Shown here: one piece after another, positions 33,941 to 41,615 of the stretch
Layout of the letters: each line of letters begins with the position of its first letter
How positions within the stretch are numbered: the first letter of the stretch is position 1
Source: Rathayibacter sp. VKM Ac-2856
GTDB taxonomy: Bacteria; Actinomycetota; Actinomycetes; Actinomycetales; Microbacteriaceae
Assembly (NCBI RefSeq): GCF_013205055.1
Contig: NZ_JABMLF010000003.1
Span: forward strand, 480,340 to 544,339
Direction of reading: 5' to 3'
DNA length: 64,000 bases
Program-made: the position numbers and the translations under genes
The notes under the pieces: model-generated
Seen by the model: the letters and a program-made list of their open reading frames with translations, nothing else
What the model was told of the DNA's origin: nothing
The model's database searches: none

Positions 33941-34474
33941 GTGAGCGCGAACGAGCTTCCCTGGACGACGCGGGCGCAGTCGTCCCAGGCGCAGTCGCAG
34001 TCGCAGAAGGCGCAGTCCCCCGCACTGAACCGCGGTGCCGGCCTGTACGCGTACGCCTACCGGCTGACGCTCTCGGAGTCGATGGCCACCGCGGCGCTGC
34101 ACCAGGCGGCGGTCACCCTCCGCTCGGGGTCGCCGCGGGTCCTCGACGAGCAGTCCGCTCTCGAGATCGCACGCACGGAGATCGGCCGGCACAGCGTCGG
34201 CCGCCGGGCGGCGCTCCTCCCCACGACCGCGACGGTCGGCCTCCGCGAGGACGACCTGGTGCGCAGCGATTTCCACCGCCGCCTGCACGGGCTGGGCGCG
34301 CTCGAACGCCAGTGCTGGCTGCTGCGGCACACCGGCGGGCACGACGTCGAGACGATCGCGGGCCTGCTCGAGATCACCGCTGGGGAGGTGCGCTCGGCGC
34401 TCTCCGCGGCCGCCACCGTCCTCGTCGCGGGCGAGCTCGCCGACGCCGCGGACACGGAGAGCTCGGCCTCCTGA
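33941..34474 (+). CDS. Sigma-70 region-4-like protein
   Basis: The GTG at 33941 has a GGAGAG site. The 177-residue product ends with a region like sigma-70 domain 4 (LGALERQCWLLRHTGGHDVETIAGLLEITAGEVRSALSAAATVL), similar in register to the ECF factor at 46323 (DRLPPDQRRCWLLRETAGYSYQEIADALDLP). The N-terminal part is helical, with little sign of a promoter-melting region 2, and is Gln/Ser-rich at the start. It is either a degenerate ECF sigma factor or a regulator that uses the sigma fold. Confidence 0.6.
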   Translation: MSANELPWTTRAQSSQAQSQSQKAQSPALNRGAGLYAYAYRLTLSESMATAALHQAAVTLRSGSPRVLDEQSALEIARTEIGRHSVGRRAALLPTTATVGLREDDLVRSDFHRRLHGLGALERQCWLLRHTGGHDVETIAGLLEITAGEVRSALSAAATVLVAGELADAADTESSAS

Positions 34475-34615
34475 CCCGCACCCGGGTCGGAGGACCTGCG
34501 GACTGCGGAGGAGAAGGAGCCCGAGGGACGCCGGGTCGAGCCGGCGGCGCCCCTCAGGCGTCTGGTACCGGCCGGGCGACGCTCTGCGGGGAGGACGTCC
34601 GGTCGGAGGTTCGGA

Positions 34616-34879
34616 TCACTCGAGGTAGTCGATGTCGTCCCACGGCTCCTGCAGGTCGCCGGTGTCGCGGATGTCGTCCGGCACCTGGACCTCCTCGAAG
34701 ATCACGGGGACACCGGAGGAGATCAGCACGCTGACCTGGCGATTGCCGACCACGACGAAGTCGATGAGGCCGCCGCCGGCCTGGGTCGCGCGGGTGGCCG
34801 AGTCCTTGAGATCGGCGACGTCCGTCCCCTGGGAGAGTCCGTACGTCTTGCCCTCGATGGTGACGGTGGTTCGGATCAT
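34616..34879 (-). CDS. Hypothetical small protein
   Basis: This 87-residue protein has a short N-terminal beta hairpin (IRTTVTIEGKTYGLSQGTDV) and a DFVVVGNRQVSVLISSGVPV strand region, then an acidic tail (DDIRDTGDLQEPWDDIDYLE). It looks like a small beta-barrel binding domain. Not recognised. It converges with the sigma-like gene. Confidence 0.6.
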   Translation of the reverse strand: MIRTTVTIEGKTYGLSQGTDVADLKDSATRATQAGGGLIDFVVVGNRQVSVLISSGVPVIFEEVQVPDDIRDTGDLQEPWDDIDYLE

Positions 34880-35114
34880 CTGGCGCGCCTGCTCCTCGAC
34901 TCGGTGACCTCACACTACGAATCGCGCCGAAATGCGACCAGGCCTTGCGGAGGAAGCGGCGGCCTGCCACGCGCGCCCGGGGCGAGGGGCACGCGCTCAC
35001 CGCTCGCGTCAACGGGGGTCACAGCGGGCGGCGCCGGTCGTAGCGTGGCGACCGCACGACCTGCGGGACCGCTCGAATCTCCGAGCACCGCACGACCAGC
35101 ATGAGGAGGATCCG
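34880..35114. other. Promoter-side gap of 235 bp
   Basis: The divergent gap between the small protein at 34879 and the 35-residue gene at 35115 holds no convincing reading frame. AT-rich stretches are few and no -10/-35 pair stands out. Confidence 0.35.
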
Positions 35115-35222
35115 ATGACCGAGAAGAGCACTCCCGACACCCAGCCCGCCGACCCGGACGAGGTCGACCCCGAGACGGCGACCGACCCCGAGGGCGACCC
35201 GGTCGAGAACCCGTCCGGCTGA
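35115..35222 (+). CDS. Acidic 35-residue microprotein
   Basis: An ATG with a strong AGGAGGA site opens 35 codons: MTEKSTPDTQPADPDEVDPE then TATDPEGDPVENPSG. It is extremely acidic and unstructured. The excellent ribosome site and a perfect 23-bp hairpin 33 bp after the stop support a real gene. Function unknown. Confidence 0.6.
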   Translation: MTEKSTPDTQPADPDEVDPETATDPEGDPVENPSG

Positions 35223-35254
35223 CCCGCCCCTGCGCGCTCGCCGCGCGGCACGAC

Positions 35255-35310
35255 GAAGGCTGAGAGCGCCGGACCCCTGGACGATCGGGGGTCCGGCGCT
35301 CTCAGCCTTC
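35255..35310 (+). terminator. Perfect 23-bp hairpin, terminator of the microprotein gene
   Basis: The arms 35255-35277 and 35288-35310 are perfect reverse complements (GAAGGCTGAGAGCG start, GGGGTCCGGCG start), with a 10-nt loop. It follows the 35-codon gene closely and ends with only a short T-poor tail, so termination may rely on the long stem. It also faces the end of the TTPP-repeat gene and may serve both directions. Confidence 0.65.
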
Positions 35311-35409
35311 TCTGTGCGCGGAGGCCGCGGTGCTGTCACCACGGCGCCCACCTGCCGAGCGGGGGCGACGCGGCGCCACCCCGTCAGCGGTGACGCCGCG
35401 TGGCGGTGA

Positions 35410-35771
35410 TCAGCTGCGACGGCGGCGTGCTCGTCGCTGCTGGAGCAGCAGCAGTGCGCCGCCACCCAGTGCCAGGAACGCGAGCGACAGGGCCGCTCCG
35501 GACTCGACTCCGGTCGACGCCAGTCCAGTCGTCGGCGGGGTTCCGGACGTCACCGGGATCACCGGCGGCGTCGAGGCCCTCGGCGTCGGCCGCACCGTCG
35601 GCGAGGTGGTCGGCGGCGTCGTCGGCGGGGTCGTCGGAGGCGTGGTCGGCGGCGTCGTGGGCGGGGTCGTCGGAGGCGTCGTCGGCGGCGTCGTGGGCGG
35701 GGTCGTCGGAGGCGTCGTCGGCGGAGTAGTCGGAGGCGTCGTCGGCGGCGTCGTGGGCGGCGTCGTCGGTC
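35410..35771 (-). pseudogene. 3' fragment of a surface protein with TTPP repeats and LAxTG anchor
   Basis: On the minus strand the frame reads about a dozen and a half TTPP repeats (35605-35769), then VIPVTSGTPPTTGLASTG, a hydrophobic helix (AALSLAFLALGGGALLLL) and QQRRARRRRS at the end. That is a complete cell-wall sorting signal of the LAxTG type cut by class E sortases. No start codon is available on the 5' side: past 35770 the frame enters the minus strand of a DHFR-like gene, and it has no ATG or GTG before the stop at 36088. The 5' half of the gene is therefore missing. Deletion at the repeats is inferred; an assembly join is an alternative. Confidence 0.65.
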
Positions 35772-36260
35772 GACGAGGTCGTCGGCGAGCAGGTCCTGAG
35801 CGGGATGCACGGCATGGACGCCCTGCTGCTCGGCCGGCGCACCTACGACATTTGGGCCGGCTACTGGCCGCAGCAGCAGGGGCCGATCGCGGAGCTGCTC
35901 GACCGGATCCCGAAGTACGTCGCCTCCCGCGGCACGCCCTCGCTCGACTGGGCCGGCTCCCGGCAGCTGGGCCCCGATCTGCCGGTCGCCGTCCGCGAGA
36001 TCCGCGAGCGCCACGCCTCCGTGCACGTGATCGGCAGCCTCGACCTGGTGCAGACGCTGCTCGCCGAGCAGCTCTTCGACCGGCTCACGCTGTGGCTGCA
36101 CCCGGTCCCGCTCGGCGCGGGCAAGCCGGTCTTCGGCGGCGGGGCCGTGCCGACGACCCTGCGCCTCGACGGGCCCGCCGTCACCTCGCCGCGCGGAGTC
36201 GTGCGGCTGCGGTACGCGCGGATCGACGGCACGCCCGCCGTCGGGACGATGGGCACCTGA
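35772..36260 (+). pseudogene. 5'-truncated dihydrofolate reductase-like (RibD C-terminal) gene
   Basis: The plus-strand frame reads DEVVGEQVLSGMHGMDALLL then GRRTYDIWAGYW, FDRLTLWLHPVPLGAGKPVF, ending LRYARIDGTPAVG. This is the RibD_C/DHFR-like fold seen in small oxidoreductases, but about 55-60 N-terminal residues that hold the first strand and NADPH loop are absent. Translation could start only at the ATG at 35805. The upstream side runs directly into the TTPP repeats of the opposite-strand surface protein gene, at about 35770. Probably inactive. Confidence 0.65.
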
Positions 36261-36308
36261 CCGGCTGATCGACGCGCCGGTCGCGCGGCGCTCCGGCATA
36301 CTGACGGC

Positions 36309-37046
36309 GTGCAGGACGAGGACGACGAGCGCCAGGACCTCGAGCGCGCGCTCTACGCCCGCCCCACGGGGGACGACCGCGACGCCGCGCTGCGTGCGGA
36401 GGCCGTGCGCGCGGAGGCTGCGCGGACGGAGGCACAGCGGGCCGGGGCGGAGCAGGCCGGCGCGGAGGCGCAGCGCCGACTCCCCGCCGACTCGACGCAG
36501 GCCCAGCGGGCCGCACCGTCCGACGACGCCGCGCTCCCCGCATCCCCGCCCCGCTCCCGCTCCGTCCTCCTCGGCGCGGCGCTGCTCGTCGGCGGGCTCG
36601 TCGTCGGCGCGGTCACCGCCGCCACCCTCGGCCCGGCCGTCCCCCGGCCCGCCAGGAGCACGGCGACGCCCACCGCCACCCCCGCAGCGGACCGCCTCGC
36701 CGCGCTGATCGAGGGCTGGGAGGCGACCACGGACATCCCCGCGGGCCTCTCGCTGATCGCGCGCGGCGCCGAGGTCTACAGCCCCGCCTTCGCGACGGCG
36801 CAGGACGACCGGCTGCTGCTCACGGCACCGGAGGGCACCCGCCTCTGCCTCGCGCTGGAGCGCCCCGACGGCTCGCTCTCGGCCGGCTGCACCGGGATCG
36901 AGGCGTTCTTCGCCGGCGACGCCCTCGACGTCGTCGGCACGGCGACCGGCGACGGCACCCCGGTCTTCACCCGTGTCACGCTGCGCCCCGACGGCACGAT
37001 CGAGGGCGGCTTCCAACTCGTCGCGACACCCGGTCCCGAGGCCTGA
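36309..37046 (+). CDS. Membrane-anchored hypothetical protein
   Basis: The GTG at 36309 opens a 245-residue protein with a charged Glu/Arg/Ala-rich cytoplasmic half (RAEAVRAEAARTEAQRAG), one transmembrane helix (VLLGAALLVGGLVVGAVTAA, residues 90-110) and an exported beta-rich domain (LCLALERPDGSLSAGCTG). A Cys pair could form a disulfide outside. Similar single-pass proteins are common in Microbacteriaceae but have no known role. Confidence 0.65.
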   Translation: MQDEDDERQDLERALYARPTGDDRDAALRAEAVRAEAARTEAQRAGAEQAGAEAQRRLPADSTQAQRAAPSDDAALPASPPRSRSVLLGAALLVGGLVVGAVTAATLGPAVPRPARSTATPTATPAADRLAALIEGWEATTDIPAGLSLIARGAEVYSPAFATAQDDRLLLTAPEGTRLCLALERPDGSLSAGCTGIEAFFAGDALDVVGTATGDGTPVFTRVTLRPDGTIEGGFQLVATPGPEA

Positions 37047-37096
37047 CTCACGTACTATTGTTGGTGAACGCCGATTATTCTGCGCAGGAGGGCATG

Positions 37097-37711
37097 ATGA
37101 GGACCCAGCGACCACTCGGTGTCGTCACGCCGACCGTCGACGGCGACGTTCTGACCGTCCTCGCGCGCGCCGACGACTGGTTCACCGTGGGCGAGCTGCG
37201 GACCCGCATCGGCGGCCGCTCGCTCGAGGGGATCCGGCGCACCCTCGCCCGGCTCGTCGAGGAGGGGATCGTCACGAGCCGGTCGGCCGGCCGGACGGCG
37301 ATCTACCGGCTCAACCGCTCCCATCTGGCAGCGGGCGCGATCATGGAGCTCGCCCGGCTCGACGAGACCCTGCACGAGCGGCTCGTCTCGACGCTCGAGA
37401 GCTGGGAGCTGCGACCGGGCTATGCGGCGATGTTCGGATCGGCCGCCCGCGGTGAGATGCGGGCGGGGAGCGACCTCGACCTCTTCCTGCAGCGGCCCGA
37501 GGGCCCGCCCGAGCTCTGGCACGACCAGGTGTCGGCCCTCGTGCGCGACGGCAGAGCATGGACCGGGAACGACCCCCGCGTGCTCGAGATGACCGAGGCC
37601 GAGCTGCGCGGCGCCGCCCCCGCCGAGCCGGTGCTCCAGTCCATCGTCGACGAGGGGATCCCCCTGCTCGGCTCTCCCCTCGGCTTCCGGCGGCTGGTGG
37701 GCGCGCGATGA
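37097..37711 (+). CDS. MNT-type nucleotidyltransferase with winged helix
   Basis: The start at 37097 lies 5 nt after AGGAGG; an ATG at 37094 and one at 37058 are in frame but too close or too far. The 204-residue protein has an N-terminal winged helix (VLARADDWFTVGELRTRIGG) and a nucleotidyltransferase core FGSAARGEMRAGSDLDLF (Gly114, Ser115, Asp126, Asp128). Proteins of this layout act as MNT antitoxins that AMPylate a partner HEPN toxin. The next gene, which should be the partner, is a 15-codon stub. Confidence 0.8.
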   Translation: MRTQRPLGVVTPTVDGDVLTVLARADDWFTVGELRTRIGGRSLEGIRRTLARLVEEGIVTSRSAGRTAIYRLNRSHLAAGAIMELARLDETLHERLVSTLESWELRPGYAAMFGSAARGEMRAGSDLDLFLQRPEGPPELWHDQVSALVRDGRAWTGNDPRVLEMTEAELRGAAPAEPVLQSIVDEGIPLLGSPLGFRRLVGAR

Positions 37712-37755
37712 CCGCCGATCGCGACGCGGTCCGCGCTCGGCGCGCCTCCGGCTGA
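37708..37755 (+). pseudogene. Remnant 15-codon gene coupled to the nucleotidyltransferase
   Basis: The ATG overlaps the upstream stop (ATGA) and opens 15 codons reading MTADRDAVRARRASG before TGA. Position and overlap are those of a second gene in a two-gene operon, as in MNT-HEPN toxin-antitoxin pairs, but the rest is missing. A 180-bp gap with no frame follows. It is either a truncated toxin gene or a chance short frame. Confidence 0.5.
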
Positions 37756-37891
37756 GGCCGCGCCGAGACGGTGCACGGAGCGCCGCTGTCAAGCCTGCGC
37801 GGGCGCTCAGAGAACCCGAGGCAGGGAGCGCCAGGATTCGGGGACAGCGCTCCGCACCGCCCCACCGCGCATCGACCCGAGAGGCCCCGCC

Positions 37892-39400
37892 GTGCCCGCC
37901 AGCACCAGCACCCCGACCAGCACCGCCAAGGACAGCACCGTCCCGGACAGCACCGTCCCGACCAGCACCGTCCCGGACGGCGCCGCCCCCGACAGCACGC
38001 CCCAGGAGTACGACGTCGCCGTGATCGGCGCGGGACCCGCGGGCACCGCCGCCGCGCTCCGGGCCGCCGAGCTCGGCGCGCATGTGGTGGTGCTCGAGGC
38101 CGGCCGCGTCGGCGGCACCTGCGTCAACACGGGCTGCGTGCCCACGCGCGTGCTCGCGAAGACCGCGCGCATCGTGCGCGAGGCCCGCACCGCCGGCGAC
38201 TACGGCGTCGACGTCGGGACGCCGGTCGTCGACTGGGCGGCGACCGTCCGCCACGTGCACGAGCGGGTCGACAAGGTCCGCTCGATCAAGCGCGAGGCGC
38301 AGCGCTTCGCAGAGGCGGGGGTCGATCTGATCCACGAGGGCCGCGCGCGCTTCGTCGACGAGAGCACCCTCGTCCTGGACAGCGGCCGCCGGATCCGCGC
38401 CCGCTCGATCCTCATCTGCGTCGGCGGGCACTCGCGCCGCCTGCCGATCCCGGGCGCCGAGCTCGCGACCGTCCCCGAGGACGTGCTCGCGCTGCCGGCC
38501 CTCCCCCGCCGCGTCGCCGTCATCGGCGGCGGCAACACCGGCGCGCAGCTCGTCACGGTGTTCAACGCCTTCGGCTCGGAGGTGACGCTCCTCGATGTCG
38601 CGCCGCGCGTGCTCACCACCTCCGACGCGAGCATCTCGGAGCACGTCGCCGGCGCCTTCGAGCGCCAGGGCGTGCGGGTGCACCTGGGCATCGAGACCGT
38701 CGAGCGCCTCGTCCGCGCGGAGGACGGCTCGATCGACATCACCTGGCGCGAGGGCGGCTCCGCCCGGATCGAGAACGTGGACGCCGTGATCATGGCGACC
38801 GGCTGGCCCGCCGACGTCGAGGACCTGGGCCTCGAGAACGCGGGCATCGAGGTCGTCCGCTCGGCGATCCCGGCCGATCAGTACTTCCGCACCGTCGTGC
38901 CGCACGTCTTCGCGGTCGGCGATGCGAACGGCCGCGACATGCTGGTGCAGGCGGCGCAGTTCGAGGCGGAGGCGGCGGCCGAGAACGCGGTGCTCGGCGC
39001 CAACCGGCGCACCCCGCAGTTCCTGCTGCCGGCCGGCGGCTTCACCGACCCGGACTACGCGGGCGTGGGCTTCACCCAGGAGCAGGCGCGCGAGCGCGAC
39101 CCGCAGTGCATCGTCGCCTCGGTGCCGTTCTCGAGCGTCGACCGCGCCGTCATCGACGACCGCGAGGGCGGCTTCCTGACGCTGATCGCCGACCGCCGCC
39201 GCGAGCTGCTGCTCGGCGCCCACGCCGTCGGCGAGAACGCGATCGAGGTCGTGCAGTCGGTGACCACCGCGATGGCGGCCGGAGTCGACGTCGCGACCCT
39301 CGCGAACGTCCGCTTCGCCTACCCCACCTACAGTGCCGTGATCGGCATGGCGGCGCGCGCGCTGCTCGCCGAGCCGGCGCGGCCCACCGAGCTCGACTGA
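37892..39400 (+). CDS. Class I pyridine nucleotide-disulfide oxidoreductase
   Basis: This 502-residue flavoprotein has a Thr/Ser/Pro-rich N-terminal tail, then the FAD motif DVAVIGAGPAGTAAALRA and the redox pair GGTCVNTGCVP (Cys77, Cys82). The NAD(P) motif is VAVIGGGNTG and the second FAD motif VFAVGDANG. The layout is that of glutathione reductase, lipoamide dehydrogenase and mercuric reductase. Those enzymes end in a HPT-x-E motif with a catalytic histidine, but here the motif reads FAYPTYSAVIG, with Tyr in place of the His. So the usual base is missing and the substrate is unclear. GTG start at 37892. Confidence 0.82.
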   Translation: MPASTSTPTSTAKDSTVPDSTVPTSTVPDGAAPDSTPQEYDVAVIGAGPAGTAAALRAAELGAHVVVLEAGRVGGTCVNTGCVPTRVLAKTARIVREARTAGDYGVDVGTPVVDWAATVRHVHERVDKVRSIKREAQRFAEAGVDLIHEGRARFVDESTLVLDSGRRIRARSILICVGGHSRRLPIPGAELATVPEDVLALPALPRRVAVIGGGNTGAQLVTVFNAFGSEVTLLDVAPRVLTTSDASISEHVAGAFERQGVRVHLGIETVERLVRAEDGSIDITWREGGSARIENVDAVIMATGWPADVEDLGLENAGIEVVRSAIPADQYFRTVVPHVFAVGDANGRDMLVQAAQFEAEAAAENAVLGANRRTPQFLLPAGGFTDPDYAGVGFTQEQARERDPQCIVASVPFSSVDRAVIDDREGGFLTLIADRRRELLLGAHAVGENAIEVVQSVTTAMAAGVDVATLANVRFAYPTYSAVIGMAARALLAEPARPTELD

Positions 39401-39516
39401 GGGCCGGCGCGGCTACTCGATCGCTGGGAGCCGCGCCAGCCCCCTCCCGCGGCGGCGAGGCCTCCGAATCACCATCGAAGGGCGATCCCGCCCGCCACTC
39501 CCGAGAGGACTCCCCC

Positions 39517-39939
39517 GTGCCGATCCCCGCTGTCGACTACGCCCACATCCGCCTGACCGTCCGCGACATCGCCGTCTCGCGCGCCTTCTACGACTCCGTC
39601 TTCGGCTTCGAGGTCGCCTTCGAAGCGCCGCCCGCGGACGCGCCGGAGGAGAAGAAGGAGCAGCTGTCGTTCCTCTTCGGCGGAGTGATCTACCGCTTCC
39701 CGGGCGGGCTGCTGGGCCTGCGCCCCGTCGCCGACGCGGGCGACCGGTTCGACGAGGACCGCGTCGGCCTCGACCACCTGGCCTTCGCCGTCGCCGACCT
39801 CGACGCCCTGAAGGCGGCGGCCGCCGCTCTGGACGACCTCGGCATCGCGCACGGACCGATCAAGGACGGCGGCGGACTGAGCATCCTCGAGTTCCGCGAC
39901 CCCGACAACATCGCGCTGGAGATCAGCTCGCCGAGCTAG
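39517..39939 (+). CDS. VOC family protein
   Basis: The GTG at 39517 has a GAGAGGA site and opens 140 residues. YAHIRLTVRDIAVSRAFYDSV and VGLDHLAFAVADLDALK are the two VOC halves, with ILEFRDPDNIALEI carrying the final Glu ligand. It is glyoxalase or extradiol-dioxygenase-like. The gene follows the oxidoreductase by 116 bp in the same direction, perhaps in one unit. Confidence 0.75.
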   Translation: MPIPAVDYAHIRLTVRDIAVSRAFYDSVFGFEVAFEAPPADAPEEKKEQLSFLFGGVIYRFPGGLLGLRPVADAGDRFDEDRVGLDHLAFAVADLDALKAAAAALDDLGIAHGPIKDGGGLSILEFRDPDNIALEISSPS

Positions 39940-40021
39940 GCGCGCTGCCCGGGCGGGCGACCGCGCGGAGGACATGCCCTCCGTCCGTGCTGGTCACGCG
40001 CACTACGCCCGTCACGCGCAC

Positions 40022-40120
40022 CATGCTGGTCGAGTAGCCCCGAAGGGGCGTATCGAGACCCACACGCTGAACGACGGTGGATCTCGATACGCCCGCTGCG
40101 CGGGCTACTCGATCAGCATG
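40022..40120. repeat. Dispersed palindromic repeat, full two-headed copy
   Basis: The element starts CATGCTGGTCGAGTAG and ends CTACTCGATCAGCATG, near-perfect inverted ends, with hairpins in each half (GCCCC-GAA-GGGGC and GCCCGC-T-GCGGGC-like). Half-elements meet around 40070. It lies between two genes and carries no frame. The family recurs at 31067, 41088, 59276, 59468 and near the right end. Confidence 0.75.
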
Positions 40121-40158
40121 ATGCGGGCGGGCCCGCCCTGCGGCCTGCCCGGACCGCG

Positions 40159-40980
40159 TCAGCGGCGCCAGAGGTACGGGGTCGTCGTCGAGACCTTCAG
40201 CAGTCCGGAGCGCTCGAGGATGGGGCGGGAGTACTCGGTCGAGTCGCTGTGCACGAGGGTGCGGCCCGCCTCCAGGGCGGAGGCGGCGCGCGCGGCGGTC
40301 AGCGCCCGGTAGATCCCGCGCCCCCGGTGCTCCTCGAGGACCGCGCCGCCCCAGACGCCGACGACGTCCGAGTCCGCGACCGGCTCGAGCCGGCCGCCGC
40401 CGACCATCCGGCCGTCGACCTCCGCGACCCACAGCTCCATGCCGTCGCCGCGGGCGAGCCGGGCGACGAGAGCGTCGGCGATGTCGGTGTCGACGTCCTC
40501 GCCGAAGGCCGCGTCGATCATCGCGCTGAACGCCCGGACGTCCGGCTCCTCGACGACGCGGCGCAGCGTCGTCCCCTCCGGCACCGGGGCGTCGCGGGTG
40601 AGCGCCTCGAGCGGCCCGATCATGATCGACTCGGGCTCCTCCTCGGCGAAGCCGTGCCGCAGCAGCGCCTCGTGCAGACCGGGCGCCCGGTCGTGGCCGC
40701 GGGTCTTCCACTCCACCTTCCGGATCTCCGGATCGGCGTCGAAATGCGCGCGGGCCGCCGCGACGAGCGCGTCGATCCCGTCCGCGTCGGCACCGCCGAG
40801 GTCGCTGTAGGTGACGAAGCCGCGCCCGCCGGCGAAGGTGACGAGGCGGAGCGGTCCGACCCGCGTCACCGCCACGGCGCTCGGCGTCTCGGCGTCGGTG
40901 CGGAGCTGCTCGTCGTAGACCCGGAGGTACCGAGCACGGAGGTCGTCGGCGTCGGGGGTGGTCTCGGTGCTGGTCGTCAT
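40159..40980 (-). CDS. GNAT family N-acetyltransferase
   Basis: This 273-residue protein has a GNAT core in its C-terminal half: WVAEVDGRMVGGGRLEPV, VGVWGGAVLEEHRGRGIYRALTA with the acetyl-CoA pyrophosphate loop (RGRGIY, pattern RxxGxG/A). The N-terminal half is a second, poorly conserved GNAT-like domain. Substrate unknown. A nested perfect hairpin sits 31 bp upstream of the ATG. Confidence 0.8.
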   Translation of the reverse strand: MTTSTETTPDADDLRARYLRVYDEQLRTDAETPSAVAVTRVGPLRLVTFAGGRGFVTYSDLGGADADGIDALVAAARAHFDADPEIRKVEWKTRGHDRAPGLHEALLRHGFAEEEPESIMIGPLEALTRDAPVPEGTTLRRVVEEPDVRAFSAMIDAAFGEDVDTDIADALVARLARGDGMELWVAEVDGRMVGGGRLEPVADSDVVGVWGGAVLEEHRGRGIYRALTAARAASALEAGRTLVHSDSTEYSRPILERSGLLKVSTTTPYLWRR

Positions 40981-41010
40981 CCCGCCACGCTACGGGTGAC
41001 GGCGTGCAGA

Positions 41011-41070
41011 ACATCAGCTGAGACGCCGTCTCATCCGCGATGGGCGATGAGACCGGCTCTCAGCTGATGT
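41011..41070. promoter_or_regulatory. Nested inverted repeat upstream of the GNAT gene
   Basis: ACATCAGCTGAGA (41011-41023) and TCTCAGCTGATGT (41058-41070) are perfect reverse complements. Inside them GTCTCATC (41028-41035) and GATGAGAC (41046-41053) are again perfect, with 4-nt bulges between the two stems and a 10-nt loop. At 31 bp upstream of the GNAT start it is either a strong operator or the leader hairpin of that transcript. Confidence 0.6.
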
Positions 41071-41087
41071 CGTGTCGAGCGGGCCGC

Positions 41088-41170
41088 GGTGGATCTCGAT
41101 ACGCCCTCTGCGAGGGCTGCTCGATCAGCATGAACGCGGCCCCCTCGAGGGCTGCTCGGTCAGCATGAAC
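41088..41170. repeat. Dispersed palindromic repeat, partial copy
   Basis: GGTGGATCTCGATACG and GCTGCTCGATCAGCATG are followed by a second, shortened GGCTGCTCGGTCAGCATG. It is one half of the element at 40022 with a duplicated end. Confidence 0.7.
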
Positions 41171-41213
41171 GGGGCCCTCACGCAGGGCGGCCCGGTCGGC
41201 AGGGCGGCGGGGG

Positions 41214-41612
41214 TCAGCCGGTGACGCGGGCGATCAGGTCCTGGATGAAGGGGATGACGTCGCCGGCCTGGTCGACGCTCGCGAAGGCGGTGGCGAGCAG
41301 CGGCCAGAGCGAGCCGACCAGGGTCGCGACGACGGCGGCGACCGCGGCGACCCAGGCGAGGGCGGCGTTGCGGGAGACGAGCGCCAGCGCGAGGAACGCC
41401 AGGGCGACCAGGTAGCTGAGGACGATCGAGAGGGTGATCGCGCCGACCGGGACGTCGAGAGCGCCCGCGGTCGTCGCGTCGGCGGCGCCGATCAGGCCGA
41501 GCACCGGCAGCAGGACGCCGACGACGATCAGGAAGCTGACGACGACGCCGGTCGCGAGGGCCGCCCACGCCGCGCGGGGCTTGCGGCGCGAGCCGTAGGA
41601 GCGGGTGCGCAC
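41214..41612 (-). CDS. Multi-pass membrane protein of the Asp23 locus
   Basis: This 132-residue protein has four predicted transmembrane segments (ATGVVVSFLIVVGVLLPVLG, ITLSIVLSYLVALAFLALAL and VAAVAAVVATLVGSLWPLLA among them) after a basic Arg/Lys start. It ends 4 bp past the Asp23 gene upstream and is the last of that operon. It may anchor or partner the Gls24-family proteins in the membrane. Family not known. Confidence 0.65.
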   Translation of the reverse strand: MRTRSYGSRRKPRAAWAALATGVVVSFLIVVGVLLPVLGLIGAADATTAGALDVPVGAITLSIVLSYLVALAFLALALVSRNAALAWVAAVAAVVATLVGSLWPLLATAFASVDQAGDVIPFIQDLIARVTG

Positions 41613-41615
41613 GGC

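Noticed and set aside
35590..35780. Plus-strand GGVV repeat protein fused to the DHFR-like gene
   Set aside because: That frame is the complement of the TTPP repeats that lead into a proper LAxTG anchor on the minus strand, and it is not in frame with the DHFR-like sequence.
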